Assembly (NCBI RefSeq): GCF_020400585.1
Contig: NZ_JAINVF010000015.1
Span: 62,001 to 126,000 of the forward strand
Direction of reading: 5' to 3'
Length of the DNA: 64,000 bases
Origin: Streptomyces sp. NK08204
GTDB lineage: Bacteria; Actinomycetota; Actinomycetes; Streptomycetales; Streptomycetaceae
Shown here: piece after piece, positions 1 through 8,018 of the stretch
Layout: every line of letters starts with the position of its first letter
How positions within the stretch are numbered: position 1 is the first letter of the stretch
Translations under genes and position numbers: made by a program
The notes under the pieces: model-generated
What the model was told of the DNA's origin: nothing
The model's input: only the letters and a program-made list of their open reading frames with translations
The model's database searches: none

Positions 1-1
1 C

Positions 2-406
2 TTCCGGGAGATGGTCACCGGGGCCCGCGCGCTCGCCGGGTTCGGCGTCCTGACCGGCTCCGAGGTGGTCGTGGACGCCGCACTGGCGCTGGGCGCCGAC
101 GGGGCGGTGCCGGGCCTGGCCAACGTCGACCCGCACGGGTACGTGCGCCTCTACCGGCTGTGCAGGGCGGGCGACTGGGCGGGGGCACGGGCCGAGCAGG
201 AGCGGCTGTGCGCGCTGTTCGGGATGGTCGGCGTCGGTGATCCGGCACGGATGGGCGGCAGTTCCTCGGCGCTGGGCGCGTTCAAGGCAGCGCTGCATCT
301 GCGGGGTGTCATCGACTGCCCGATCACCGCGGAACCGCAGGTTCCGCTGTCGGGGGCGGAAGTCGAGCAGGTGGGGAAGTTCCTGGCGGCGGCCGGGCTG
401 TTGTGA
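2..406 (+). CDS. dihydrodipicolinate synthase-family aldolase, C-terminal part (cut by window start)
   Basis: This is the last 135 or so codons of a longer gene whose start lies before the window; the stop is TGA at 404-406. The visible residues GLANVDPHGYVRLYRLCRAG, a helical region, then GAFKAALHLRGV and a short C-terminal helix ending in AAAGLL match the C-terminal half of DapA/NanA-type class I aldolases (TIM barrel, Schiff-base lysine further upstream and not visible). The substrate cannot be decided: catabolic members of the family are as likely as lysine-biosynthetic DapA. It is followed by a strong hairpin at 426-464 and converges with the minus-strand block that begins at 494. Confidence 0.75.
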   Translation, partial: FREMVTGARALAGFGVLTGSEVVVDAALALGADGAVPGLANVDPHGYVRLYRLCRAGDWAGARAEQERLCALFGMVGVGDPARMGGSSSALGAFKAALHLRGVIDCPITAEPQVPLSGAEVEQVGKFLAAAGLL

Positions 407-425
407 CCCGCCGGGCCTCCTGCCG

Positions 426-464
426 CCCCGCCCCGGGCCCGTCGTGCGCGGGTCCGGGGCGGGG
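426..464. terminator. long GC-rich hairpin between convergent genes
   Basis: A 16-bp stem (left arm 426-441, right arm 449-464, one G.T wobble) encloses a 7-nt loop. It lies between the aldolase ending at 406 and the minus-strand gene ending at 494, so it can act as a terminator for both. There is no T-tract, which is usual for streptomycete terminators. Confidence 0.7.
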
Positions 465-493
465 TACGGCGGACGCGGTTCGGGATCCGCGGT

Positions 494-1480
494 TCAGGTG
501 GCGGTCGGTTCGGGGTCACCGCTCAGGGTCCGGGCCCTGTCCGGGACACCGTTGGGACTGCCGTGCGGGCTGGCGTTCCACAACTCGCGGAAACGTCTGA
601 TCCGCTGCTGCACCTCGTCCTCGCGGGCGTTCACCGTCGTCCAGGAGTTCACGCTCAACTGGTCGGCGCCGATCTCGTAGGACAGCTCCTCGTCGAACAC
701 GATGAAGTCGATCATCTTGCCGCGCTGGACGTGCAGCGGGAGCTGGGACAGGGCCACCACCCGCACCTCGATACGTACGTCCCGCTGCTCCTTGCAGAGG
801 TCCGCCAGCTGCGGGATGTCCGCCGGATCCCTGACGATGAACAGGCGCCTGACCCGCACACCACGCTCGTCGATCGCTTTGCGCTGCGCCTCCAGATAGC
901 GGCCGGCCGGTTCGGTGCTCCAGAAGTTCTGGTCGACGGAGGTGCTGATGGCGTCGATGCTCTTCCTGGTGCACTTGGTCAGGCTCAGCAGCCAGTCGTG
1001 GTTCTCCCCGGGGCACTCGGCGCTGAGGTTGGTCAGGTCGTCCATCTGCAGGGCGAGCCGGTTGATCTCCTCGCGCGCGAAGTCGTGCAGGATCTTCGGG
1101 CCGATGGAGATCACGTGGGTGGCGCTCTCGGCGAGCCGGGGCACGCCGTCGTCGCGGAGCTTCTCCACCTCGTTGAAGAGTTTGGTGGCCCGGCCGATGT
1201 CGACGAAGCGTTTCTCGACGGAGCTCTTCAGATCGCCCAGCTGATGCGCGAAGGTCACCATGAACTGGACGATCAGCACCGCGCCGCCGCACAGCACCGA
1301 CAGGACCAGCTGCCACATGTCGTCGGCCGTCGGGCTCAGCACCGTGCTCAGCACGAACACCACGCCGCCCGCCAGGACTGTGACGATCAGCTTCTGTATC
1401 AGTTTGCGCGCGCCGTCCTCCCCGCCGCCGTCTTCTTCGTCGTGCGCGGTGTGACCGCGCGATGTGATCGTTCCGGTCAT
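494..1480 (-). CDS. two-TM membrane protein with cytoplasmic PLD-fold-like domain
   Basis: A 328-residue protein. A charged N-terminus (about 1-25) is followed by two hydrophobic segments (about 29-48 and 57-76), then a helical, probably coiled region (about 80-200) and a C-terminal alpha/beta domain (about 205-310) with VRRLFIVRD, MIDFIVFDEE and RRFRELWNA. That last pattern resembles inactive phospholipase-D-like domains common in actinobacteria, but I see no HKD catalytic motif. It is the last gene of the minus-strand block; the gap to the SCO2521-like gene is 46 bp and a purine-rich GGGGAG lies upstream of the ATG, so it is probably co-transcribed. Function unknown. A membrane sensor or anchor for the block is inference only. 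Confidence 0.75.
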   Translation of the reverse strand: MTGTITSRGHTAHDEEDGGGEDGARKLIQKLIVTVLAGGVVFVLSTVLSPTADDMWQLVLSVLCGGAVLIVQFMVTFAHQLGDLKSSVEKRFVDIGRATKLFNEVEKLRDDGVPRLAESATHVISIGPKILHDFAREEINRLALQMDDLTNLSAECPGENHDWLLSLTKCTRKSIDAISTSVDQNFWSTEPAGRYLEAQRKAIDERGVRVRRLFIVRDPADIPQLADLCKEQRDVRIEVRVVALSQLPLHVQRGKMIDFIVFDEELSYEIGADQLSVNSWTTVNAREDEVQQRIRRFRELWNASPHGSPNGVPDRARTLSGDPEPTAT

Positions 1481-1526
1481 CTCGCTTTCTCCCCCCGTCG
1501 GGGCCGTGTGGGTGAGGGTCGTTCGG

Positions 1527-2507
1527 TCAGCGGGCCGCCAGCGCTTCGTCGCTGCGGGGCAGCAACGCTCTGAGGGCCATCTGGTCGCGGAGGCGCTGGA
1601 CCAGGTTCTGCCACTGGCGGGTGAAGCCGGGGCGCTGTTCCAGCGTCTGCCACAGCGGTCCGAGCGCCGGGTCGACGCGGGCCCTCGGCATCCAGACGTG
1701 CAGCAGGTGTTCGACGAGGGGGCCCAGCGTCTTCAGGGCGCCGGCCCCGTTCGCGGGTCCGAGCGGCAGGCCGTCGAGTTTGTGTCCGACGGTCGTGAGC
1801 AGCCAGTCGTGCAGGGCCAGGTCCTCGCAGAGTCCGGCGACGGCGTCGGGCGCGGTGTCCTCGGGCACACGCAGTTCCGCGGTGCGCAGGCTGTCCTCGT
1901 CGTCGACGGTGAAGCTCACGAGATGGGCCGGCGTCCCGGCGGGGGCGGCCAGGGCGGCCCAGCGCAGCCGGGTGCCGGAGGTCCGCAGCGGGGGGTCGTG
2001 GTCGAGCAGCCGGTGCTGCCGGGAGATCCGGGCCAGCAGGCCCTCGGCAACGGAGCCGACGTCGAGCAGCTCCGGGGCGTGGGGGTCGTCCAGGAAGCCC
2101 TGGGCGACCGCCTCGCGCGGCAGGCGGCCCAGGGGGACCAGCACGCCGGGGCGGACCAGGTAGTACCCCCACGGGCGGCGCCGGTCGGGTCCGGTGGCCG
2201 GGGCGGAGAAGTACGCCGTGGCCTGAAGCACCCGGCCCTCGGTGAGGGCGGCACGGGCCGCCACCGTGCCGATCGCGCGGACTTTGGCGCCGCTCGCGGT
2301 GGGCAGCCGGCAGTCCACGCCGGTGAGGACCTCCGGAGAGAGAGCGTGCAGGTTGGGGCGCCGGGAGAGACGGACCCGTTCGTCGGGGCGCAGTTGCAGC
2401 AGCCGTTCCGCGATGCGGGCACCGACGGCGTCGCGGGTGGGCAGCAGGCAGGTGCGGACCTCGCCGCACATCAGGGCCGGCCCCGCCGGCCGCGTCTGGG
2501 GCGCCAT
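1527..2507 (-). CDS. SCO2521-like protein of unknown function
   Basis: A 326-residue soluble protein starting at ATG 2507, one base after the TGA of the upstream gene (2509), so translation is probably coupled. I recognise it from memory as the type annotated 'SCO2521 family': MCGEVRTCLLPTRDAV near the N-terminus and a WMPRARVDPALGPLWQTLE segment followed by a helical C-terminus with WQNLVQRLRDQMALRALLP. No catalytic motif, signal peptide or TM segment is visible. Its constant association with the SCO2522/2523/2524/2525-like neighbours is the only functional clue. Confidence 0.8.
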   Translation of the reverse strand: MAPQTRPAGPALMCGEVRTCLLPTRDAVGARIAERLLQLRPDERVRLSRRPNLHALSPEVLTGVDCRLPTASGAKVRAIGTVAARAALTEGRVLQATAYFSAPATGPDRRRPWGYYLVRPGVLVPLGRLPREAVAQGFLDDPHAPELLDVGSVAEGLLARISRQHRLLDHDPPLRTSGTRLRWAALAAPAGTPAHLVSFTVDDEDSLRTAELRVPEDTAPDAVAGLCEDLALHDWLLTTVGHKLDGLPLGPANGAGALKTLGPLVEHLLHVWMPRARVDPALGPLWQTLEQRPGFTRQWQNLVQRLRDQMALRALLPRSDEALAAR

Positions 2508-2508
2508 G

Positions 2509-3489
2509 TCACAGCCCCGGCGGAAAGAGGTAGGAGGTGCGCGCCGCGACGTCCTCCGGCACCGTGAGCTGTTCCCGCTCGGCGCGCTCGACTACCTGGC
2601 CGACGGCGCGCGCGTCCACGTGCACCTGTTCCAGGACGACCCGGACGGCATGCTCCACGGGCAGAAACCGGGTGGGCAGCACGCTGCACGTGTAGTACGC
2701 GGTGAAGGGCGGCGCGGAGGGGTTGAGCCGCAGCAGGGGCGGCAGCGCGTCCCAGTCGTCGGGGAAGGCCTTCTGGTCCCACGGGGTGGGGGTCAGTACG
2801 GCCCGGCCGTCGTCGCGCAGCAGTCCGAGGCGGGCCAGCTGCCAGACGGCGGCGAGGAACGCGCAGGACCAGGTGCGGTGTTCGCCGGCGTCGTCCCACA
2901 GCTCGACGTCGACGAAGACGGAGTGGCCGCGGGCCCCGGTCTCGCTGGGGGGCTGCCAGGCGCCGTCGGCGTCCAACGCCGCGGAGGTGCGCCGGGTCGG
3001 TGCGCGCCTGCCGTTGGTGAGCCATCCGGTGCGGCTGACCGGCGGACGGAAGCCGGTGCTGCCGGGCGGCGGGGACTCCACCAGCCGGTGCACCACGGAG
3101 TCGGCGAGGCCGGGCCGGCCCGCGCGGGTGGGGTCGGTCAGGGCGCATCCCGACTCGCGGGCCAGGTAGTCGATGCTCAGCCCGGCCCGCTCCGCCGCTC
3201 CCAGCAGGGTCGGTAACAGTTCGGCGGGGGTGGACAGCCGGCTGAAGTAGTCGTCGATCAGGAAGCAGGTGCTGATCCGGGGCCGGTTGTCGGTCGGCAG
3301 AGCGGTGGTCCAGGCACGGGCGGTCTCGGCCCAGGGGCGTACGGCGGTGAAGTGGCGCACCAGCCGTTCGGCGCCCTCGGCGAAGTCCTCCATGTACAGG
3401 TGGCCCAGTTCCAGGGACAGATGGGAGAAGGGAAGGGACTCGGTGACCGGGTCGGCGCTGGTCTCCCGGAAGGCGGCGGCTTCCGTCAC
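2509..3489 (-). CDS. SCO2522-like protein of unknown function
   Basis: A 326-residue protein starting at GTG 3489, which overlaps the TGA of the P-loop gene by four bases (GTGA); this overlap fixes the start although the frame is open far upstream. N-terminal SLPFSHLSLELGHLYMEDF is the segment I associate with the SCO2522 family. The middle contains RISTCFLIDDYFSRL and a predicted alpha/beta core (SVFVDVELWDDAGEHRTWS; ACSVLPTRFLPVEHAVRVVL-like C-terminus). No known enzymatic motif is seen. Translationally coupled on both sides, which argues for a complex or fixed stoichiometry with the SCO2521- and SCO2523-like proteins. Confidence 0.8.
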   Translation of the reverse strand: MTEAAAFRETSADPVTESLPFSHLSLELGHLYMEDFAEGAERLVRHFTAVRPWAETARAWTTALPTDNRPRISTCFLIDDYFSRLSTPAELLPTLLGAAERAGLSIDYLARESGCALTDPTRAGRPGLADSVVHRLVESPPPGSTGFRPPVSRTGWLTNGRRAPTRRTSAALDADGAWQPPSETGARGHSVFVDVELWDDAGEHRTWSCAFLAAVWQLARLGLLRDDGRAVLTPTPWDQKAFPDDWDALPPLLRLNPSAPPFTAYYTCSVLPTRFLPVEHAVRVVLEQVHVDARAVGQVVERAEREQLTVPEDVAARTSYLFPPGL

Positions 3490-4403
3490 AGTTGCCCCCA
3501 GTACTTGTCGTCGGTCAGCCGCTCCGCCAGTTCCACCAGCGCCTGCCGGGTCTTGAAGTTGGCGATCTTGCTGTCGAGCACGTCGTCGTCCGTGATGAGC
3601 TGTTCGCGCATCTGGAGCACGGGTTCCAGGGGGATCGATCCCAGGACGCGGGACTTGCCGATGTCGAGGGAGGCCGCCAGTTCCTCCAGCCTCTTGTTGC
3701 ACTGGCGCATCCAGGCGTACTGGGCCGCCGGCATCTGCGCCCACTGCGGTGACTCCAGGTCGGGCACGGCGGCCCGGACGAAGCGGACAGCGCCGAGAAG
3801 TGCCGTCCGGTCGTGCCCCGTGGCCGTGCCGTGGGACACGATGCCCTGCCGGCCGAAGACCAGTTCGGCGGCGGCCATGACGTGCTGCCGGGTCCAGCGG
3901 TGGTAAAGAAGCCAGCGGGCGGGGATGCGGCACAGCTCGTCGCGGGCGGTGGCGGCCAGCGCCAGGTCCATGGCGTAGCTGCGTCCGGCGCTGAGGTCCA
4001 CCACGGTCAGGTCGAACTCGCGGTGCAGCCGCAGGAAGAGGTCGACGCAGCGGTGCAGGTTCTCCTCGTCGGTGACGAATTCCCCGCCGCCGCGGTCGCC
4101 GGGCAGCAGGACCAGGCGTCCGCAGCCGCTGGGGCGGTCGCTGAGGACGGGGTGCTCGGTACGGTTCCACACGTCGACGCGCAGTGGTTCGCCGGTCTTG
4201 CCCTTGAGGTAGGAGTGCAGGCCCCGCCCCTCGGCCTCCTCCTTGACGTTCGGGGTGTCGAAGACGGCGGTGGCGGTGGGCGAGCCGAAGTCGAAGTCCA
4301 GGTAGCAGACGTCGTCGCCGTCGAGGGCACGGCGGTAGGCGAGGTTGGCGCTGGTGACCGAGCGTCCGGTGCCTCCCTTGTCGGAGGCGGCGAAGACGAG
4401 CAC
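3486..4403 (-). CDS. SCO2523-like ParA/MinD-type protein with variant P-loop
   Basis: A 305-residue SIMIBI-class P-loop protein, GTG start at 4403. Residues 1-18 read like a deviant Walker A (DKGGTGRSVTSANLAYRR follows MLVFAAS): the signature lysine K9 is present but the invariant P-loop lysine is Arg14 (KGGTGRS instead of KGGxGKT/S). LDFDFGSP (35-42) occupies the place of the ParA Asp box and DLTVVDLSAGRSYAMD the Walker B/switch II region; LGSIPLEPVL fits the conserved MinD-like proline region. This matches the family described as 'SCO2523 variant P-loop protein'. It may bind nucleotide without normal hydrolysis, or may not bind it at all; this cannot be told from sequence. It sits 3 bp after the SCO2524-like gene and overlaps the next one by 4. 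Confidence 0.85.
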   Translation of the reverse strand: MLVFAASDKGGTGRSVTSANLAYRRALDGDDVCYLDFDFGSPTATAVFDTPNVKEEAEGRGLHSYLKGKTGEPLRVDVWNRTEHPVLSDRPSGCGRLVLLPGDRGGGEFVTDEENLHRCVDLFLRLHREFDLTVVDLSAGRSYAMDLALAATARDELCRIPARWLLYHRWTRQHVMAAAELVFGRQGIVSHGTATGHDRTALLGAVRFVRAAVPDLESPQWAQMPAAQYAWMRQCNKRLEELAASLDIGKSRVLGSIPLEPVLQMREQLITDDDVLDSKIANFKTRQALVELAERLTDDKYWGQL

Positions 4404-4406
4404 GGC

Positions 4407-6248
4407 TCACACTCCCTGACGCCCGGCGGCCCTGGCGCGGGCCAGGGCGTCGAGCCTGCCGAGCACGCTCAGGGCGAGCGCGCAGGACGTGCCGGGCTGG
4501 GAGTCGAGCAGGGTGCGGGCGCGGCGCAGGTCGGCCTCGATGCTCTTGAGTTCCGTGCCCTCCTGGCTCTTGGCGATGGGGGCGGGCTGCTCCATCTGTT
4601 CGGTGCCGAGGAGGTGGGTCGCCTCGCTGAGCAGGGACCGTGCCAGCGCCGCCGGTTCGGGGCTGCGGATCGGTGCCTGGTTGTAGAGCTGCTGGGCGGC
4701 GACCATGCACTCGGTGACGCGTTCGGTGATGCTCCAGGACAGCGGTGCCTGGCGGGCCGGTGAGTTCGGGTAGGTCGCGTGCACGTTGTCCCACAGGCCG
4801 ACGCCCTCCCCGTCGGGGATGCGCCGTCGCCACAGGTGGTCGAGGGCCTGTTCGGCGAGCCGGAGCAGCCGGTCGTGCGCGGCGACGTTGCGGGACAGGG
4901 CGCACAACTGGATCACTCGCTTGAGCAGCTGGGCCGAGAAGTCGGTCATCGTCCACCGCATGGGCGGCCCGAGGGGGTTGTCGGACTGGAGGGGCAGCGC
5001 GACGCCGGGGTTGTGCAGCAGGACGGCAGGGTCCTCACGGGTGGTGCTGGAAGTGATCCGGCCGCGTTCGGCGAGGCGTTCCATGACGCCGACGGTGCGG
5101 GTCAGATCGTCGTCGGTGGCGCGGCGCCGTAGCAGGTCGTGGACGAGGATCGAGGCGACGCAGAGGGAGAAGTACTCCGATTCCAGTTGCTGGCCCGTGG
5201 TCCGCCAGGGGATGTCCTCCAGCGGCCATCTGTCGTCGTCGAAACGCGCGATGCCCGACCAGTACTGCTGGGTGATGGTCCAGCGCAGGCGCAGCGCGTC
5301 GGCGAGCTTCTGCTGCTCGGGGTTGAGCAGACCGAGAACGAGGGTGCGGTCGGAGAACAGGTCCTGGATGCCGTCGAGGGCGACCACGGTGAAGTACAGG
5401 TACGGCACCCCGCGGGCTACGCCGTCGGGCTGGTCCCCGATCGGCTCGGCGGTCTCCACCTGGGGTGCGCCCTTGACCAGGCTCCAGGCCCAGCCGCATT
5501 CGAAGAGCCGGTTCTCGTTGCCGAGTTGCTCCTCCACGTCGACGCCGAGGACGACGCTCTCACGGATGACGGCGCGCAGCGCCCGGAAGCGCTCCTGGAA
5601 CTGCTGGAGGACCATCCGGTCCGGCGTGCGGTCCTGGCCGATGAGCCGGCACAGCGCCTGGCCCTGCGGTGACTCGACCTCGTAGACGTCGACGGTGAAG
5701 GACCTCAGCAGGCTGACCATGGCGGCGGTGAGGCGGTCGCTGGTCGCGCTGCGCAGTCTCTCGATGAGCTGGAGCGTGCCGGACCGCTCGGTCTTGCTCT
5801 GGTAGACCTTGAGGAACCCGAGGGTGGCCAGACACAGGGTGACGGACAGGCTGAAGGAGTCCACGACACCGAGGGCCCGCTGTTCTTTGGTCAGTTCCTG
5901 ATCGGGGTCCTCGGCGATGAAATAGTGCCCGCCCGAGAAAGTAGGGGTGTCGCCGGCCCGGTGTTTCTCCATGAACTCGGTGAGCACCCGGACCAGGCTC
6001 TCCGGGATCTCCGTCGCGTCGCCGACAGCCCGCAGGGATTTTTCGACGTCCGGCTGTGTGGTGTCGGGCGCGTCCAGCCGGAACGCGGGAACCTCGGTCG
6101 CGGGATACAGCAGGCACAGCAGCCGTTCGGCGTCGGACACGCTGCTGAGGCCACCCCATTCCCCCCAGTCCCATGCGCCGTCCGCGTAGCAGTGACGAGC
6201 AATCGACTGCCAGATGGACAGAAGATTCTGCCTGGGTTTGATCTGCAT
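4407..6248 (-). CDS. SCO2524-like large helical protein of unknown function
   Basis: A 613-residue soluble protein starting at ATG 6248 (MQIKPRQNLLSIWQSIARHC). Two in-frame upstream ATGs (6254, 6263) are possible, but GAGGGG at a suitable distance and the MQIKPRQ N-terminus favour 6248. Largely alpha-helical with no recognised catalytic motif; the C-terminus (about 560-613) is a helical, coiled-coil-like tail (LKSIEADLRRARTLLDSQ). It is the second gene of the block, 56 bp after the methyltransferase and 3 bp before the P-loop gene. It could be a scaffold or partner of the P-loop protein, but that is only inference from gene order. Confidence 0.8.
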   Translation of the reverse strand: MQIKPRQNLLSIWQSIARHCYADGAWDWGEWGGLSSVSDAERLLCLLYPATEVPAFRLDAPDTTQPDVEKSLRAVGDATEIPESLVRVLTEFMEKHRAGDTPTFSGGHYFIAEDPDQELTKEQRALGVVDSFSLSVTLCLATLGFLKVYQSKTERSGTLQLIERLRSATSDRLTAAMVSLLRSFTVDVYEVESPQGQALCRLIGQDRTPDRMVLQQFQERFRALRAVIRESVVLGVDVEEQLGNENRLFECGWAWSLVKGAPQVETAEPIGDQPDGVARGVPYLYFTVVALDGIQDLFSDRTLVLGLLNPEQQKLADALRLRWTITQQYWSGIARFDDDRWPLEDIPWRTTGQQLESEYFSLCVASILVHDLLRRRATDDDLTRTVGVMERLAERGRITSSTTREDPAVLLHNPGVALPLQSDNPLGPPMRWTMTDFSAQLLKRVIQLCALSRNVAAHDRLLRLAEQALDHLWRRRIPDGEGVGLWDNVHATYPNSPARQAPLSWSITERVTECMVAAQQLYNQAPIRSPEPAALARSLLSEATHLLGTEQMEQPAPIAKSQEGTELKSIEADLRRARTLLDSQPGTSCALALSVLGRLDALARARAAGRQGV

Positions 6249-6304
6249 CCCCATGCCCCTCACACAGGTATGTCACCCGGACGGCGAATTGATATGAGCA
6301 TTTC

Positions 6305-7075
6305 TCACGCACCCCGGTGGCCGCAGGCGACGATCATTCCTGTGTAACCCTCGCGCAGCAGTCCCCCGGGCTTGCCGAGCCGGTGGATCTCGATTTTCGA
6401 GGCGTATGCACCGAGGGTGTCGCGGACTTCCTGCTCGTCGATGTCGAGCGCGGGGAAATCACTCTCCCCCACCCGGTACCCCCGGGAGTGCTCCATGAAG
6501 GCGGCGGCGAAAGGAGCCTCCGGCTCCAGGGCGCTCATGAAGCAACTGACGCCGCGCCGGAACTCCTCCAGCGAGGTGGTGATCGACTCGGCGACGAAGA
6601 ACATGGTGCCCATCGCCCAGCGCTCGTCCCTCTCGCAGAGGTCGAAGAGATTGCCGGGCCGGGGGCGGACCTTCTGCGCGAAGGACGTCCGAGGGTCCGG
6701 GCAGCGCCGACCGTAGACCTCGTCCCGGCACAGGACGTCCCAGAACTTGCCCCACTGGCGCGCGTAGGAATCCCGCTGTCCGTTGAGATACCCCACGTTC
6801 GCGGGCGAGCGCTCCAGGAGCGTGATCTTGTCGCACCAGGGGAGCATGCTGAGGGCGGGATAGAGGTTGGGACCCGCCCCGACGTCGATACCGGAAGCCA
6901 CGCCACCGGAAGCGCCGAAATGACCGCTGAAATGATCGCGAACGATGCCGATGATCGCCTCGTCATCAGGGTGCAGGACGAGGTAATTGTGTTTGATGTA
7001 CTCCCCGGGATCGAAATCCTCCCAGGCTACGTCATCGTTGAGCTTCTCCGTGCCGATCGGCGATCCCGAGGTCAT
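6305..7075 (-). CDS. SCO2525-like SAM-dependent methyltransferase (NNMT/PNMT/TEMT type)
   Basis: A 256-residue class I methyltransferase. GIDVGAGPNLYPALSMLPWC is motif I (SAM-binding glycine loop), DKITLLERSPANVGYL the acidic end of strand beta2, FFVAESITTSLEEFRRGV the region after strand beta4, and LGKPGGLLREGYTGMIVACG the C-terminal strands. The DVGAGPN motif plus length fit the NNMT/PNMT/TEMT small-molecule methyltransferase family. Start chosen at ATG 7075 (MTSGSPIGTEKL); a TACCCT -10 box six bases upstream suggests a leaderless transcript. First gene of the block, so its promoter probably drives all six genes. The substrate is unknown. Confidence 0.8.
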   Translation of the reverse strand: MTSGSPIGTEKLNDDVAWEDFDPGEYIKHNYLVLHPDDEAIIGIVRDHFSGHFGASGGVASGIDVGAGPNLYPALSMLPWCDKITLLERSPANVGYLNGQRDSYARQWGKFWDVLCRDEVYGRRCPDPRTSFAQKVRPRPGNLFDLCERDERWAMGTMFFVAESITTSLEEFRRGVSCFMSALEPEAPFAAAFMEHSRGYRVGESDFPALDIDEQEVRDTLGAYASKIEIHRLGKPGGLLREGYTGMIVACGHRGA

Positions 7076-7081
7076 TAACGC

Positions 7082-7087
7082 AGGGTA
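7082..7087 (-). promoter_or_regulatory. candidate -10 box for leaderless transcription of the SCO2525-2521-like block
   Basis: TACCCT on the minus strand fits TAnnnT and lies six bases upstream of ATG 7075, which places the transcription start at the initiation codon. No Shine-Dalgarno sequence precedes the ATG, consistent with a leaderless message. No convincing -35 box was found. The rest of the 308-bp gap up to 7383 holds no gene I can support. Confidence 0.5.
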
Positions 7088-7383
7088 GCAGAGCGGTCGC
7101 ATCCCGAACCCGCGCCGCGCAGGATTCGTCGCAGCCGCACAGGGCACGCCGCAGATGATCACCGCGATAAGCCTTGTGAACGTACAGTTTCGGCCGCCCG
7201 CCCCACTCAACCACAAATGGTCTGAATCTCTCCTTGAACGGCCGGAAACAGTGAATCACGCTGGGGGAGCCGTGCCGTTGGCGGGTTGCCCGATCATCTA
7301 CATACCGTCATATCAATAGGCACGTCACACGACCCCGCGCCTCTTCACCGTCACCTCGCACCTGACCGAGAAAAGGGGACGGA

Positions 7384-7845
7384 ATGATTCCTCTTCCCGA
7401 AGACCAGCGGATCAGAAAGGTCGTGGAGACCGACCTGCCTGAGGTGCTGCGCCTCGACCAGGAGGCCTTTCCGGAGGGACCGTATCCCTACTTCGCCCTG
7501 CGCCAGTTCCACGACGCCCTCGGGGACCATCTCCTCGTCGTCGACGGCGGCGACGGGCTGCGCGGGTACGTCCTCGCCACCCCACCGCACCACGCCCGCA
7601 GCTGGATACTCAGCCTCGTCGTCGGCCACGGCCTGCGCGGCAACGGCGTGGGCCGCGCGCTCATGACCGAGATGCTCCAGCAACTGCGCAAGGAAGGCGC
7701 GTGCGAGGTCCTGCTCACCGTGGACCCCGACAACGAGTCCGCCATGGCGCTCTACCGCCATCTTGGTTTCGCGCCCTGGGGCCTCCCCCGGGAAGACTAT
7801 TTCGGCCCGGGAGAACCACGGCTGCGCATGCGCCTGGCCTGGTGA
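7384..7845 (+). CDS. GNAT-family N-acetyltransferase
   Basis: A 153-residue protein. Acetyl-CoA-binding motif A is clear at about 78-100 (LSLVVGHGLRGNGVGRALM, with the R-G-N-G-V-G pyrophosphate loop), followed by CEVLLTVDPDNESAMALYRH and GF, the typical motif B. N-terminal IRKVVETDLPEVLRLDQEAF is the first beta-alpha unit. Spermidine/RimI-like GNAT enzymes look like this, but the substrate cannot be predicted. AAAAGGGGAC precedes ATG 7384. It is divergent from the six-gene block, with 308 bp between starts; a functional link is possible but unproven. Confidence 0.85.
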   Translation: MIPLPEDQRIRKVVETDLPEVLRLDQEAFPEGPYPYFALRQFHDALGDHLLVVDGGDGLRGYVLATPPHHARSWILSLVVGHGLRGNGVGRALMTEMLQQLRKEGACEVLLTVDPDNESAMALYRHLGFAPWGLPREDYFGPGEPRLRMRLAW

Positions 7846-8018
7846 TCCCGTCCGGGCAGGCGCAGACTGCGGAACACGATCGTGTCGTACGGCCCCGCCC
7901 TGCCCGCCTCGTGGAGGAGCCCGACCGTGCCGGGGCCCAGCGGGACGAGGCCGGAGTCGGCAGTTCGCGGGGGTGACCGGAGGGTGCCGTTGCTCCCTGG
8001 GGAGCATCACGGGGACGG

